64,000 nt of DNA from Dyella choica (GTDB lineage: Bacteria; Pseudomonadota; Gammaproteobacteria; Xanthomonadales; Rhodanobacteraceae): assembly GCF_003977665.1 (NCBI RefSeq), contig NZ_RYYV01000006.1, positions 124,001-188,000 of the forward strand, read 5' to 3'. Of this stretch, positions 40,656 to 49,971 are shown in pieces. How positions within the stretch are numbered: position 1 is the stretch's first letter; each line of letters opens with the position of its first letter. The notes below the pieces were generated by a model. It ran no database searches. It saw only the letters and a program-made list of their open reading frames with translations, and was not told the origin of the DNA. Made by a program: the position numbers and the translations under genes.

Positions 40656-41297
40656 TCACTCCGACGGTTGGGCGCCACTGAAACGCTTCGGCGTGGCGCC
40701 CTTCACCGGGCCTATCTGCGCGCTTTCGCTGACCTCAAGGACCACCTCGCGGCGAAAATCCAGCGTGCCGCGCACGACGGCGTGCGGGCCGATGACAACG
40801 CGTGGCGGGCGGCTGGAGAAGCCCCAGCCATGCTGCTCGTTGACGATGATGCCGCCGTCCACGCGCGAGCCTTCGCCTATGTCGATATCGCCGCTGGTCG
40901 TTTCGACGCCGCCACCGATGTGGGCATGGTCGAGCCGGATCGCGCCATTGACGTTGGACACGTTGCCGGTCACATCCGCAGCTGGAGCCAGGGTAATGCT
41001 TCCATTCGTGCTGCTTGCATCGCCACGTACCTGGGCGCCCTGCGCGAGGGTCTCGGCGCCGTTGACGGTATGCAGGCTGCTCGCTTGCGCCTTGGCGCCC
41101 AGATGCACGGAGCCGTTCACGGTGCTGGCTTCCTGCACCGTCGCGCTGTCACCGATGTTCACCGAGCCGTTGACGCTGTGTACGTCCCCGGCGCGCTGGC
41201 CCGCATCGACTGAAACCGAACCATTGACCTTGCTGATGTCCTGGGCTGCCGCGGTCAGGGGGAGAAGCAGGGCCAGGGCCAACGTAGTGAAGCGCAT
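40656..41297 (-). CDS. secreted VNGSV-repeat protein (bactofilin-like beta-helix)
   Basis: 213 residues. Signal peptide MRFTTLALALLLPLTAAAQ, then about six imperfect repeats of 18-19 residues, each with a VNGSV or VNGAI-like core followed by a short loop (near mature positions KVNGSV, SVNGSV, TVNGSV, TVNGAE, STNGSI, NVNGAI, TSGDI). The spacing and glycine/valine pattern predict a right-handed beta-helix resembling polymer-forming bactofilins, but outside the cytoplasm. No catalytic motif. A TGAACCTCCTT complement gives an AGGAGG ribosome site before ATG 41297. Function unknown. Confidence 0.8.
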   Translation of the reverse strand: MRFTTLALALLLPLTAAAQDISKVNGSVSVDAGQRAGDVHSVNGSVNIGDSATVQEASTVNGSVHLGAKAQASSLHTVNGAETLAQGAQVRGDASSTNGSITLAPAADVTGNVSNVNGAIRLDHAHIGGGVETTSGDIDIGEGSRVDGGIIVNEQHGWGFSSRPPRVVIGPHAVVRGTLDFRREVVLEVSESAQIGPVKGATPKRFSGAQPSE

Positions 41298-41441
41298 GAT
41301 GAACCTCCTTGGTGGATGGGCATAGGATGCCTGCTCCCGCCCGAGGGTTTAGCGTGACTTCCGCCATGGCCGGGAATTGACGCGGCCAGGCACCGCCTGC
41401 ACCATTCCCTTTCTTGCCTTCGCTTCATTCGAATCCACACC

Positions 41442-42185
41442 ATGCACAAGCTCGTCCTGATCCGTCACGGCCAATCCCTATGGAACCTCGAAAACCGCTT
41501 CAGCGGCTGGGCCGATGTGGACATCACCGAGCAGGGCGCCGCCGAGGCGCGCGAGTCGGGTGAACTGCTGCTGCAGGCCGGCTATCACTTCGACGTGGCG
41601 CACACCTCGGTGCTCAAGCGCGCGGTACGCACGCTGTGGCACGTGCAGGACGCCATGGACCTGATGTGGATACCGGTGCTAACCGACTGGCGGCTCAACG
41701 AGCGCCACTATGGCGGTCTTACCGGTCTGAACAAGGCCGAAACCGCGGCCAAGTACGGCGAGGATCAGGTAAAGGTCTGGCGCCGCAGCTATGACATTCC
41801 GCCGCCGCCGCTGCCACGCTCGGAAAACCCTTCGTTTGAGGACCCGCGCTACGCCGGGCTCGATCCGAGGCTGATTCCGGAAACCGAGTGCCTGAAGGAC
41901 ACCGTCGCCCGTGTCATGCCGTATTGGGATGAAGTGCTGGCACCGGCCATTCGCAGCGGCCAGCGCGTGCTGCTGGTGGCACACGGCAATTCGATCCGCG
42001 CGCTGGTGAAGTATCTGGACCATATTTCCGACGAGGACATCGTCGAGTTGAATATTCCCAACGGCGTGCCGCTGGTCTACGAATTCGACGAACAGCTCAA
42101 GCCGCTGCGCCACTACTACCTGGGCGATGCGGACGCGATCGCCGCCAAGATGGCCGCCGTGGCCAACCAGGGCAAGGCCAAGTAA
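41442..42185 (+). CDS. gpmA: 2,3-bisphosphoglycerate-dependent phosphoglycerate mutase
   Basis: 247 residues. The phospho-accepting His9 lies in [10 protein letters not shown] and the second catalytic His in [22 protein letters not shown] is a GpmA signature. It interconverts 3- and 2-phosphoglycerate in glycolysis. Monocistronic by position. Confidence 0.97.
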   Translation: MHKLVLIRHGQSLWNLENRFSGWADVDITEQGAAEARESGELLLQAGYHFDVAHTSVLKRAVRTLWHVQDAMDLMWIPVLTDWRLNERHYGGLTGLNKAETAAKYGEDQVKVWRRSYDIPPPPLPRSENPSFEDPRYAGLDPRLIPETECLKDTVARVMPYWDEVLAPAIRSGQRVLLVAHGNSIRALVKYLDHISDEDIVELNIPNGVPLVYEFDEQLKPLRHYYLGDADAIAAKMAAVANQGKAK

Positions 42186-42278
42186 GCAAGACTCCGCCGG
42201 CAAGGCCGATGGCGGCGGTCAATCGCCGGTCATACGGTGCGTTGCTAATCTGTTCGTGACTTCCTAGGGGCAGACATC

Positions 42279-42824
42279 ATGGAACCTCACTTCAGCATGC
42301 CGCTGGTCCTGATCCCGGTGATCGCCTTTGCGGTATGGCGGCGAGTGCGCAGGCAGTTCGGCCCGCAGCCGATCCAGCGCAACCGGATGATCCTGCGCAT
42401 CGCGTTCTTCGCCGTCATCGCCGGTCTCATCGCGCTTGCCGCCAGGCACGACCTGCGGCTGCTGGGCGGCTTGAGTGGCGGAGTCCTGGCTGGTTCCGCC
42501 CTGGGCCTGCTCGGGCTTCGCCTCAGCCGCTTCGAGGTGCACCCGGTGAAAGGCGACTGCTATGTGCCCAATCCCTACATCGGCGCCCTCATCACCGCCC
42601 TGTTGCTGGCACGGCTGGCATGGCGCTTGGCCATGCTAGGGCCCGCGATGCAGGACCCGACCGGCGCCACGCCGCCCATCCACGGCCCCGGCATCGGCCA
42701 GAGTCCGCTGACCTTGCTCACCTTCGGCCTGGTCGTGGGCTATTACGTCTGCTACTACGCAGGGCTGCTGATCCACCACCAGCGCATCGTGCGTAGCCGG
42801 CCGGAGTTGCGCGAATCGGCCTGA
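42279..42824 (+). CDS. CcdC/DUF1453-like membrane protein
   Basis: 181 residues with about five membrane helices, starting SMPLVLIPVIAFAVWRRVRRQFG and including LSGGVLAGSALGLLGLRLSRF. The pattern of a VWRRxRRxFG cytoplasmic motif followed by paired helices resembles the CcdC/DUF1453 family. No function is known in this group. Gap to gpmA of 93 bp; a family C half-repeat follows. Confidence 0.7.
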   Translation: MEPHFSMPLVLIPVIAFAVWRRVRRQFGPQPIQRNRMILRIAFFAVIAGLIALAARHDLRLLGGLSGGVLAGSALGLLGLRLSRFEVHPVKGDCYVPNPYIGALITALLLARLAWRLAMLGPAMQDPTGATPPIHGPGIGQSPLTLLTFGLVVGYYVCYYAGLLIHHQRIVRSRPELRESA

Positions 42825-42841
42825 TCACAGAGGGTCCCTAA

Positions 42842-42995
42842 GGGAAACAATGAATAAGTTCAGAGTTTCCGCGGTGCAGGGCTGCACCGCCCGCGAATCA
42901 AGCATGTAAGTGATTGATTCGTGGTAGTCGCGTGCGGACATGCGCCGTGCGTGACGCGTCTGAAATGAGCCAGGACGGATTTTTTCAGACGATCC
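42842..42995. other. intergenic region with two hairpins
   Basis: An 8-bp perfect hairpin GCGGTGCA / TGCACCGC (42871-42890) and a looser GAATCA / TGATTC pair (42895-42920) lie between a family C half-repeat and the end of glnB/glnK. No reading frame is supported. A small RNA is possible but there is no direct evidence. Confidence 0.4.
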
Positions 42996-43442
<447 letters not shown>

Positions 43443-43520
43443 GCTTTGACGGAGCACACTGATGGCGCGGCTTTTCCCCTTCTTCTTAAACTACTCCCCG
43501 ACGAGTTCGAGGTGCCGACC

Positions 43521-43778
43521 ATGATGGGCGGGCAGGATATCGATCAGATTGCCCTGCGACTAGTTTCGTTGGTTCCGCCAGGGATGGTGGACGCGCATAA
43601 GGATTTGCGCGCCAATTTCCGCGATATTCTGGCGCAGGGACTGCGCCATCTCGAGCTGGTTACCCGCGAGGAATTCGATGTCCAGACCCAGGTTTTGGCG
43701 CGTACCCGCGCCAGGGTCGAGGCACTCGAAAAACGCGTGGCGGAACTGGAAGCCGCCGTGTCATCCCGCGGGGTCTAA
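43521..43778 (+). CDS. ubiK: ubiquinone biosynthesis accessory factor UbiK (YqiC/BMFP)
   Basis: 85 residues. Opens MMGGQDIDQIALRLVSLVP and ends with a coiled coil (TRARVEALEKRVAELEAAV), the UbiK/BMFP layout. It binds UbiJ and helps the soluble Ubi complex under oxygen. ubiJ is in this window at 62.1 kb. ATG 43521 is preferred; an upstream ATG at 43446 would add 25 residues with no homology and overlap the inverted repeat area. Confidence 0.88.
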   Translation: MMGGQDIDQIALRLVSLVPPGMVDAHKDLRANFRDILAQGLRHLELVTREEFDVQTQVLARTRARVEALEKRVAELEAAVSSRGV

Positions 43779-43792
43779 TTCAGTTCCGGTAG

Positions 43793-43842
43793 CCGTCCCC
43801 GATTCGTCACCATCACCCCAATGAATCGGGGGCGGCCGTTTT
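43793..43842 (+). terminator. Rho-independent terminator after ubiK
   Basis: CCGTCCCCGATTC pairs with GAATCGGGGGCGG across a 17-nt loop and is followed by TTTTC. Confidence 0.6.
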
Positions 43843-43866
43843 CACTCCTAATTCCGCGTAGATGCC

Positions 43867-43905
43867 ACGGAGTCGCTCGATGGGCCGATCAATCAGCGAC
43901 TCCGT
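43867..43905. promoter_or_regulatory. 11-bp inverted repeat just upstream of comM
   Basis: ACGGAGTCGCT / AGCGACTCCGT, perfect, with a 17-nt loop, ending 24 bp before the comM start. Could be a leader hairpin or an operator. Confidence 0.4.
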
Positions 43906-43929
43906 AGGCGAGGGTGGTGGCCCCTCCTT

Positions 43930-45447
43930 ATGAGCCTGGCCGTCACCCTCAGCCGTGCACAGGAAGGAGTCGCCGCACCGCAGGTGATGGTGGAAGTGCA
44001 TCTTTCCGGCGGTCTACCGAGCACCCACATCGTGGGTCTACCCGAAGCGGCCGTGCGCGAGGCGCGCGACCGGGTGCGCGTAGCCATCCAGAGCGCCGCC
44101 TTCGAATACCCCAATCGCAAGGTCACGGTGAACCTCGCTCCGGCCGAGTTGCCGAAGGATGGCGGTCGTTTCGACCTGGCGATCGCCCTGGGCATCCTTG
44201 CTGCCGGCAACCAGGTTCCGCGCGAAAAGCTGGACGACTGCGAGTTCCTGGGCGAACTGGCGCTTTCGGGCCAGTTGCGCCCCGTCTCCGGCGTACTGCC
44301 GGCCTTGCTACGCGCCAGGGCACGCGGGCGGCGGGTGGTGGTGCCGCGTGCGAATGCGGATGAAGCCGCCCTGATTCCCGAAGTCGATGTGCGCGTGGCG
44401 GACACGCTTTCCGACGTATGTGGCTGGCTGCGCGGCTCGCACGAGTTGATGCAGCCGGCGATGGCGCTGAGCCTGACTCCTGATGACGACACCGGCCCGG
44501 ATCTCATCGACGTTCGTGGCCAATTGCAGGCGCGCCGCGCCTTGGAAATCGCCGCAGTCGGTGGTCATCACCTGCTGCTGGTGGGGCCGCCGGGTACCGG
44601 CAAGACCATGCTGGCCGAGCGCTTGCCTGGCATCATGCCGCCGCTGAGCGAATCGGAGGCGCTGGAAACCTGCGCCGTGCTGTCGGTGGCCGGCCAGGCG
44701 GTGGACCCGGCGCACTGGCGCCGCCGCCCGTTCCGGGCGCCGCACCACACCGCGTCGGCGGTGGCCCTGGTGGGGGGGAGTTCGCAGCCGCGGCCCGGCG
44801 AGATCTCCCTCGCGCACAACGGCGTGCTGTTTCTGGACGAGCTGCCCGAGTTCAGTCGGCACGTCCTGGAGGTGCTGCGCGAACCCCTGGAATCGGGACA
44901 CATCCTGATCTCGCGTGCAGCGAGGCAGCTCAGGTTTCCCGCGCAGTTCCAGCTGGTCGCCGCGATGAATCCCTGTCCCTGCGGCTATGCGGGCGAAAGC
45001 AGTCAGCGTTGCCGTTGCACACCCGATCAGATTCAGCGCTACCGTTCGCGTATTTCCGGTCCGCTGCTTGACCGCATCGATTTGTGCGTCGAAGTGCCTG
45101 CGGTGCCCCTGAGCGAATTGAGCGCGCAGCGCAGTACGCGTGACGAGGATTCGGCCACGGTGCGCCAGCGAGTCATGCGTGCGCGCAATCATGCCCTGGC
45201 GCGGGCTGGCCAGCCGAACGCGGAGATCAGCAATCGCGAGCTGGAGCGCGACTGCGCCTTGGGGCCGGCGGAGCGTAAATGGTTCGACGCGGCGCTGGAA
45301 AAGCTCGGCCTTTCCGCGCGCGCGTATCACCGCACGTTGCGTGTGGCGAGGACGATTGCCGATCTGGACAACGGCGCCGCCGCGCTGGACAAGCATCACC
45401 TGGCCGAGGCATTGCAGTATCGGCGCCTGTCGCTGCTGTCCGAGTAG
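43930..45447 (+). CDS. comM: ComM/YifB family AAA+ helicase
   Basis: 505 residues. N-terminal ChlI-like domain (LSGGLPSTHIVGLPEAAVREARDRV), Walker A GPPGTGKTMLAER near 219, Walker B LFLDELPEF, and a C-terminal Mg-chelatase-like domain with a zinc-type CPCGYAG...CRCTPDQ insert. Family knowledge: a hexameric helicase that extends strand exchange during natural transformation. Its presence suggests potential competence. A TCCTT complement before ATG 43930 offers little; start chosen by homology (SLAVTLSRAQEG). Confidence 0.95.
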   Translation: MSLAVTLSRAQEGVAAPQVMVEVHLSGGLPSTHIVGLPEAAVREARDRVRVAIQSAAFEYPNRKVTVNLAPAELPKDGGRFDLAIALGILAAGNQVPREKLDDCEFLGELALSGQLRPVSGVLPALLRARARGRRVVVPRANADEAALIPEVDVRVADTLSDVCGWLRGSHELMQPAMALSLTPDDDTGPDLIDVRGQLQARRALEIAAVGGHHLLLVGPPGTGKTMLAERLPGIMPPLSESEALETCAVLSVAGQAVDPAHWRRRPFRAPHHTASAVALVGGSSQPRPGEISLAHNGVLFLDELPEFSRHVLEVLREPLESGHILISRAARQLRFPAQFQLVAAMNPCPCGYAGESSQRCRCTPDQIQRYRSRISGPLLDRIDLCVEVPAVPLSELSAQRSTRDEDSATVRQRVMRARNHALARAGQPNAEISNRELERDCALGPAERKWFDAALEKLGLSARAYHRTLRVARTIADLDNGAAALDKHHLAEALQYRRLSLLSE

Positions 45448-45553
45448 CTTGCAAATTCGCGCGCGAATCGGCTCCCTCGCCCCGCAGGTGAACATCGCCA
45501 GCTGATTGCAGGTTAGCATTTGGCCGGAGGCAAATGTTTGAGACTGTGTTTGC

Positions 45554-46660
45554 ATGCGCAACCTGGTTAGAAGCACCCCTCTTTCGTTGCCAATGACCTT
45601 GCTTGTCGGATGGGGGCCTTGCATCCTCGCCAATGGGATCAGCGCATTGGCGGTGATTGGCGCACCGGCTCGCGAATTGTGGTTTCACGCATTTGTATTG
45701 CTGTTCTATTCTTCGGCGGCCCTGCCTCTTAAGGTTGTACTTCGGCTGCCGTGGCTACGGCAGCTGGGTTTGGAAAAAAGCGTTCCGCTGCTTGCCGCGG
45801 CAACGCTGGTGCTCGCCTTTGCCGCAACCATGCTTGGATACGCGTTTGGCTTGCACGTGGGCGAGTTCAAGCCGCCTTTCCAGTGGAGCTACGTACTTAC
45901 CGGCATGCAGAGCATCTGGTTTCTGTTGATGGTGTTCTGCGCCATGGACTTGGGTATCGGTTACTACCTGGCGACGCAACAGGAATCCCGTCGCGCCCTT
46001 GAAGCGGCCGCCTTGCGCAAAGAAGCGGAGTTGCGCGCCTTGCGCTATCAGCTCAATCCGCATTTTCTATTCAATACGCTAAATGCGATTTCCACGCTGG
46101 TAGTGGATCGGCGCACCAACGATGCCACGCGCATGCTCGCGCGGCTCGGGGATTTTTTGCGCGCCACGCTGGACGACGATAAAGCGCATGAAGTTGCTCT
46201 GGCCGATGAGCTTTCCCTCACGGAGCACTATCTCGACATCGAGAAAGTCCGCTTTGGTGACCGTTTGGCGATATCCCTGCGCATAGGCCCCGAAGCGATG
46301 CGGGCTGCCGTGCCCTATTTGCTGCTTCAGCCGCTGGTGGAAAACGCTATCCGCCACGGCATCGCCCGTCGGCGTCAGGGCGGCAGGGTTGATATGGCGG
46401 CAACGGTGGCGGATGGTCGCCTGAACATACGAATTTTCAATGAAGGCAACGCACATCCTACAGCCAACTTGCCCACGGGATGGACGGAGCCGGCATCGAT
46501 CGGCATGCGCAATGTGCGTGAACGATTGCAGCGGCTGTATGCGGACGATCATCGGCTATCCATGCGGGTGACCGATGACGGCGATTGCCTGGTACTCATC
46601 GAATTGCCCTTCAAGCCCATGAGCGTGGCAAGCGATTCCGATCGAGCGTTGCTCGCATGA
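45554..46660 (+). CDS. LytS/YehU-type sensor histidine kinase
   Basis: 368 residues. Residues about 1-130 contain four or more membrane helices. The His_kinase (PF06580) box LRYQLNPHFLFNTLNAIST carries the phospho-accepting His170, followed by the ATPase motif LLLQPLVENAIRHG. No extracellular sensing domain is visible, so the signal probably acts at the membrane. Overlaps the LytTR regulator by 4 bp (ATGA at 46657): a classic two-component pair. Confidence 0.92.
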   Translation: MRNLVRSTPLSLPMTLLVGWGPCILANGISALAVIGAPARELWFHAFVLLFYSSAALPLKVVLRLPWLRQLGLEKSVPLLAAATLVLAFAATMLGYAFGLHVGEFKPPFQWSYVLTGMQSIWFLLMVFCAMDLGIGYYLATQQESRRALEAAALRKEAELRALRYQLNPHFLFNTLNAISTLVVDRRTNDATRMLARLGDFLRATLDDDKAHEVALADELSLTEHYLDIEKVRFGDRLAISLRIGPEAMRAAVPYLLLQPLVENAIRHGIARRRQGGRVDMAATVADGRLNIRIFNEGNAHPTANLPTGWTEPASIGMRNVRERLQRLYADDHRLSMRVTDDGDCLVLIELPFKPMSVASDSDRALLA

Positions 46661-47445
46661 CCATGCGTGTCCTGATCGTGGATGATGAACCGTTGGCGCG
46701 TCGTGGCGTCGCTCTCAGGCTGAGCAAGCACCAGGATATCGAACTGATAGGTGAGGCCGAAGACGGCGAAGCGGCCCTGACCACCCTTGCCGCCAACATG
46801 CCAGATCTCGTCTTCATGGACGTACAGATGCCCGGCATGAGCGGCCTGGAAGTCTTGCGCTTGCTCTCGCCGTTGGAGCGGCCTTTTACGATCTTCCTCA
46901 CCGCTTATGATCGATTCGCCTTGCAGGCGTTTGAAGTCCATGCGCTCGACTATCTGCTCAAGCCCATCGACGACGACCGATTTTCGGAGGCCGTGGAGCG
47001 CGCTCGCCAAGCGCATGCCAGTCGACAGCCAAGGTCGCACGGCGAGCGCATGGATGGATTGTTGGACGCACTGCCGGGCCGTTCTCGCTATGCGACGCGC
47101 TTTGCGGTCCGTATTGGACATCGCGTGGCCATCGTACCGGCCGACCAGGTGGACTGGATCGAGGCGGCCGGTGACTACGTGACTTTGCACGCGGATGAGC
47201 GCGAATACCTGATGCGGGAACCACTGCATCGACTTGCTGCGCGGCTGGACCCTTCCAGGTTCGTCCGCGTGCATCGCTCGGCGCTCGTCTGCGTGGACAG
47301 GATTGCGGAAATCCGCGCGCTGCCCAATAAGGACTGCATGCTGCGTCTGCGCGACGGCACGCCGCTGCGCGCCAGCCGGACGTACGGCGCCGCGCTGCGT
47401 TTGGCGCTTGAAGGGCATGGTTCGATGAAAAAGCCGGGCGGATAA
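46657..47445 (+). CDS. LytTR family response regulator
   Basis: 262 residues. Receiver domain with acidic pocket VDDEP and phosphorylation site Asp55 in FMDVQMPG, then a C-terminal LytTR DNA-binding domain (DWIEAAGDYVTLH; FVRVHRSALVCVDRIAEI). Translationally coupled to the histidine kinase before it. Targets unknown; LytTR regulators bind direct repeats near promoters of envelope or secreted-product genes, and the hydrolase 120 bp downstream is one candidate target (inference). Confidence 0.94.
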   Translation: MTMRVLIVDDEPLARRGVALRLSKHQDIELIGEAEDGEAALTTLAANMPDLVFMDVQMPGMSGLEVLRLLSPLERPFTIFLTAYDRFALQAFEVHALDYLLKPIDDDRFSEAVERARQAHASRQPRSHGERMDGLLDALPGRSRYATRFAVRIGHRVAIVPADQVDWIEAAGDYVTLHADEREYLMREPLHRLAARLDPSRFVRVHRSALVCVDRIAEIRALPNKDCMLRLRDGTPLRASRTYGAALRLALEGHGSMKKPGG

Positions 47446-47568
47446 CGGCTCGCCGCATCCATCTACCGGTTCGTCGCGGATCTCGGATGCCCGACCCAAA
47501 GCACTGCCTATAGTCGTCAACGAGGCCCATCAGGGCATGGCGATCACATTCAGGGGCATGGGTATCGT

Positions 47569-48627
47569 ATGGGGCAGCGTCGATCAAACGGGCGTAACGT
47601 GTGGCGTGTCGTAAGTCGGATGAGTATCGGCTTGGGCATCTTGCTGGTTGTATTGGGCATCGCGGGCGCCGCGTGGAACTTTCTCGCCATCCGTCACGAT
47701 CGCCAAGCCAATCCGCCGCCCGGCCATATCTATTACGTCAGTGGTCACGCCATGCACTTGTACTGTACCGGCATGGGCGCGCCCACCGTCGTGCTGGAAG
47801 CCGGGCATGGCGAGGATTTCACCGTGTGGGGGAAGGTACAGCCGGCACTTTCACGTGTCGCCCGCACCTGCTCCTACGACCGTGCGGGTTTTGGCTGGAG
47901 CGACGCACAGCTAGGGGAGCGCGATGCAATTCATATTGCCGATCAATTGCATGCGCTGCTCATGCATGCCGATATCACCGCACCCGTCGTGCTCGTGGGG
48001 CACTCGGCGGGCGGACTTTATGCGCAGGTATACGCATCCAGATACATCAAGAGCGTAGCGGGCCTGGTACTCGTAGATGCTTACACACCTAATCCTTTGC
48101 CGGAACCGCCCTTCAGCGTGGCATTGGATAGTCACAGTGATGCAGAGTTCGCATGGATCAAAGCCACCGTGGCGCTGGGTGTTGCGCGATTAATCGGCCA
48201 GTGCGACGCCATCCCCGCGGGGATGGAGGCCTATGCCGGATGGATCAAGGCCAGCGCGTGTGATTATCCGCAATTGGACGCCTATGTCCGTGAGGACCGC
48301 GCACTGGGCGATTCACGCAGAGAAGGAGCTGGCATCAAGTCTTTCGGAAACATGCCGCTGCTGATTCTCTCGCAAGACACGACGCGGCCGATACCCACTT
48401 TTCTCTCAGGGCGCATCACGACCAAGGACTGGCAGCAGTATGCCGCTGCTCACGGCAACGAACAGGCGGCATACCTCAAGCTCTCCCCGCGTAGCCGTCG
48501 TGTCGTCGCGGCAGGGAGCGGTCACTACATTCATTACGATCGACCTGATGTCGTCATCCGGGAGACGACAGCTCTCATTGGGCAGATCAGAAGTGACGCT
48601 ACTGCTGCGGTAGCCGACAAGCGATAG
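47569..48627 (+). CDS. alpha/beta hydrolase, membrane-anchored
   Basis: 352 residues. An N-terminal membrane helix (IGLGILLVVLGIAGAAWNFL) anchors a periplasm-facing alpha/beta hydrolase with nucleophile-elbow GHSAGG and likely catalytic His in AGSGHYIHYDRPD. The HGED block supplies the oxyanion region. Substrate unknown. Start ATG 47569 is used; ATG 47620 just before the helix is an alternative. Sits between two LytTR systems. Confidence 0.85.
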   Translation: MGQRRSNGRNVWRVVSRMSIGLGILLVVLGIAGAAWNFLAIRHDRQANPPPGHIYYVSGHAMHLYCTGMGAPTVVLEAGHGEDFTVWGKVQPALSRVARTCSYDRAGFGWSDAQLGERDAIHIADQLHALLMHADITAPVVLVGHSAGGLYAQVYASRYIKSVAGLVLVDAYTPNPLPEPPFSVALDSHSDAEFAWIKATVALGVARLIGQCDAIPAGMEAYAGWIKASACDYPQLDAYVREDRALGDSRREGAGIKSFGNMPLLILSQDTTRPIPTFLSGRITTKDWQQYAAAHGNEQAAYLKLSPRSRRVVAAGSGHYIHYDRPDVVIRETTALIGQIRSDATAAVADKR

Positions 48628-48688
48628 CTTTTTCCTGGCAAGCCAAGAACCAGACATTCTGTAATGTCCACTTCAGGAAGCAGGCATT

Positions 48689-48737
48689 GATCCTTAGCCG
48701 CCACCGGCAACCCATCCAACTGCGCAGGCTAAGGATC
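48689..48737. terminator. inverted repeat downstream of the hydrolase (possible terminator)
   Basis: Perfect 11-bp arms GATCCTTAGCC / GGCTAAGGATC with a 27-nt loop, followed by TTTC. The loop is long, so a repeat-type element is also possible. The rest of 48628-48931 holds no supported gene. Confidence 0.45.
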
Positions 48738-48931
48738 TTTCGAGCGGATTCCTTGCATCCAGGCAGGGCCTAGGACGCCCAAGCGATCCAAAGCATGGCC
48801 AGACCATGGCGGCTCCCGTCAGCAGTTCCGATGGGTCGAGCCTTCCGCCAAAGCGGGCGGCAAGGCTTGAAGCAACGCCCATTAGCCTGCACGCTTCACG
48901 CCGGGTTTCGGGATCAACGCCGGGAAAGCGA

Positions 48932-49834
48932 ATGAAGCAGCGGTACTTCGATCTGTTGGCGGTGGTCGGCGTCTTCGTGGCTTATTCGGTGACGATGAGG
49001 CTGGCCATGCACCTGAGCCCGGTCGACAGCCTGATTGGCGGTGCCGCCAACGCCATTCCCGTCGCGATATTCGGGGCCGTGGTGCGTCGCGTGATTCAGA
49101 AGCACTTCGTCGGGAAGCCCGCTGCCACGCAATTGCTTGCCCACCTTCCGCTGTGCGCCACGTTCGCCGTCCTTTCCTATGGGCTGCTGATCGTTCTTCT
49201 TGGCTTGTTCAACGGCGCCGCGCTGGCGGGCTTTCTGGTGAAACCGCTTTCGATGAGCGCAGCGGCCTGGCAGACCCTGGAGAATGTGACGACGTACGCG
49301 CTCATCTCAGCGATGTCATACCTGCAGGCCCAATACCATCTCTCCAGCACGGCGGCGCCAGCGCCTGTGCCGATCGGGCCGGTCATCCAGGCGCATCGAT
49401 CGCTCCCTTCCGCCGGACACCGGCAGGAACCAGGCCGGGCAGCCCTCCTGTCGCAGCGTTCCCAGGAGGAACCTGCGAAGGAGCCCGAGGCAGCCCGGGG
49501 CGATTCGGAGCGGTCCCGTTACTTCGTCCGGATCGGCGACGAACTGCGGCCGATCGACATGGATACCGTGGTGAGCATCGGGGGGGCGGACGACTATGCC
49601 GAGGTATGGACTCTTTCCGGCAAGCACCTCGTGCGCATGACGCTTACAGATTTCACCAAGTCGCTGGACCCGGCCAGGTACGCCCGGGTCCACCGCTCGT
49701 GGATCGTCAACATCCATCGCATCGCCCGGGCCGAACCCGCCGGAGGTGGCCGACTGCTTCTGCATATGGAAACCGGACAGACGATTTCGACCAGCCGAGC
49801 GGGAGCCCGGTTGCTGCGAGACCGCGTCATTTGA
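48932..49834 (+). CDS. membrane-anchored LytTR transcriptional regulator
   Basis: 300 residues. N-terminal half has four membrane helices (FDLLAVVGVFVAYSVTM through TYALISAMSYL), then a disordered linker (about 135-195, rich in Pro, Glu and Ser), then a LytTR domain at about 200-300 (PIDMDTVVSIGGADDYAEVWT; ARVHRSWIVNIHRIARAEP). There is no receiver domain, so it is a one-component membrane-bound regulator. ATG 48932 is chosen with GGGAAAG upstream. It precedes the large hydrolase by 137 bp and is the obvious candidate regulator of it. Confidence 0.88.
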   Translation: MKQRYFDLLAVVGVFVAYSVTMRLAMHLSPVDSLIGGAANAIPVAIFGAVVRRVIQKHFVGKPAATQLLAHLPLCATFAVLSYGLLIVLLGLFNGAALAGFLVKPLSMSAAAWQTLENVTTYALISAMSYLQAQYHLSSTAAPAPVPIGPVIQAHRSLPSAGHRQEPGRAALLSQRSQEEPAKEPEAARGDSERSRYFVRIGDELRPIDMDTVVSIGGADDYAEVWTLSGKHLVRMTLTDFTKSLDPARYARVHRSWIVNIHRIARAEPAGGGRLLLHMETGQTISTSRAGARLLRDRVI

Positions 49835-49971
49835 CCGTTCGCCGATACGGGCTGTCCATTTGCCGATTTTCTGACCGATTCTCTTCGCCGCCCGGAATCA
49901 TTCCCCCGACATCGGACACCGGACCCGGCCATTAGCCGGGGCCTGGCAACTATCTGGGGGAGAATCATTCC

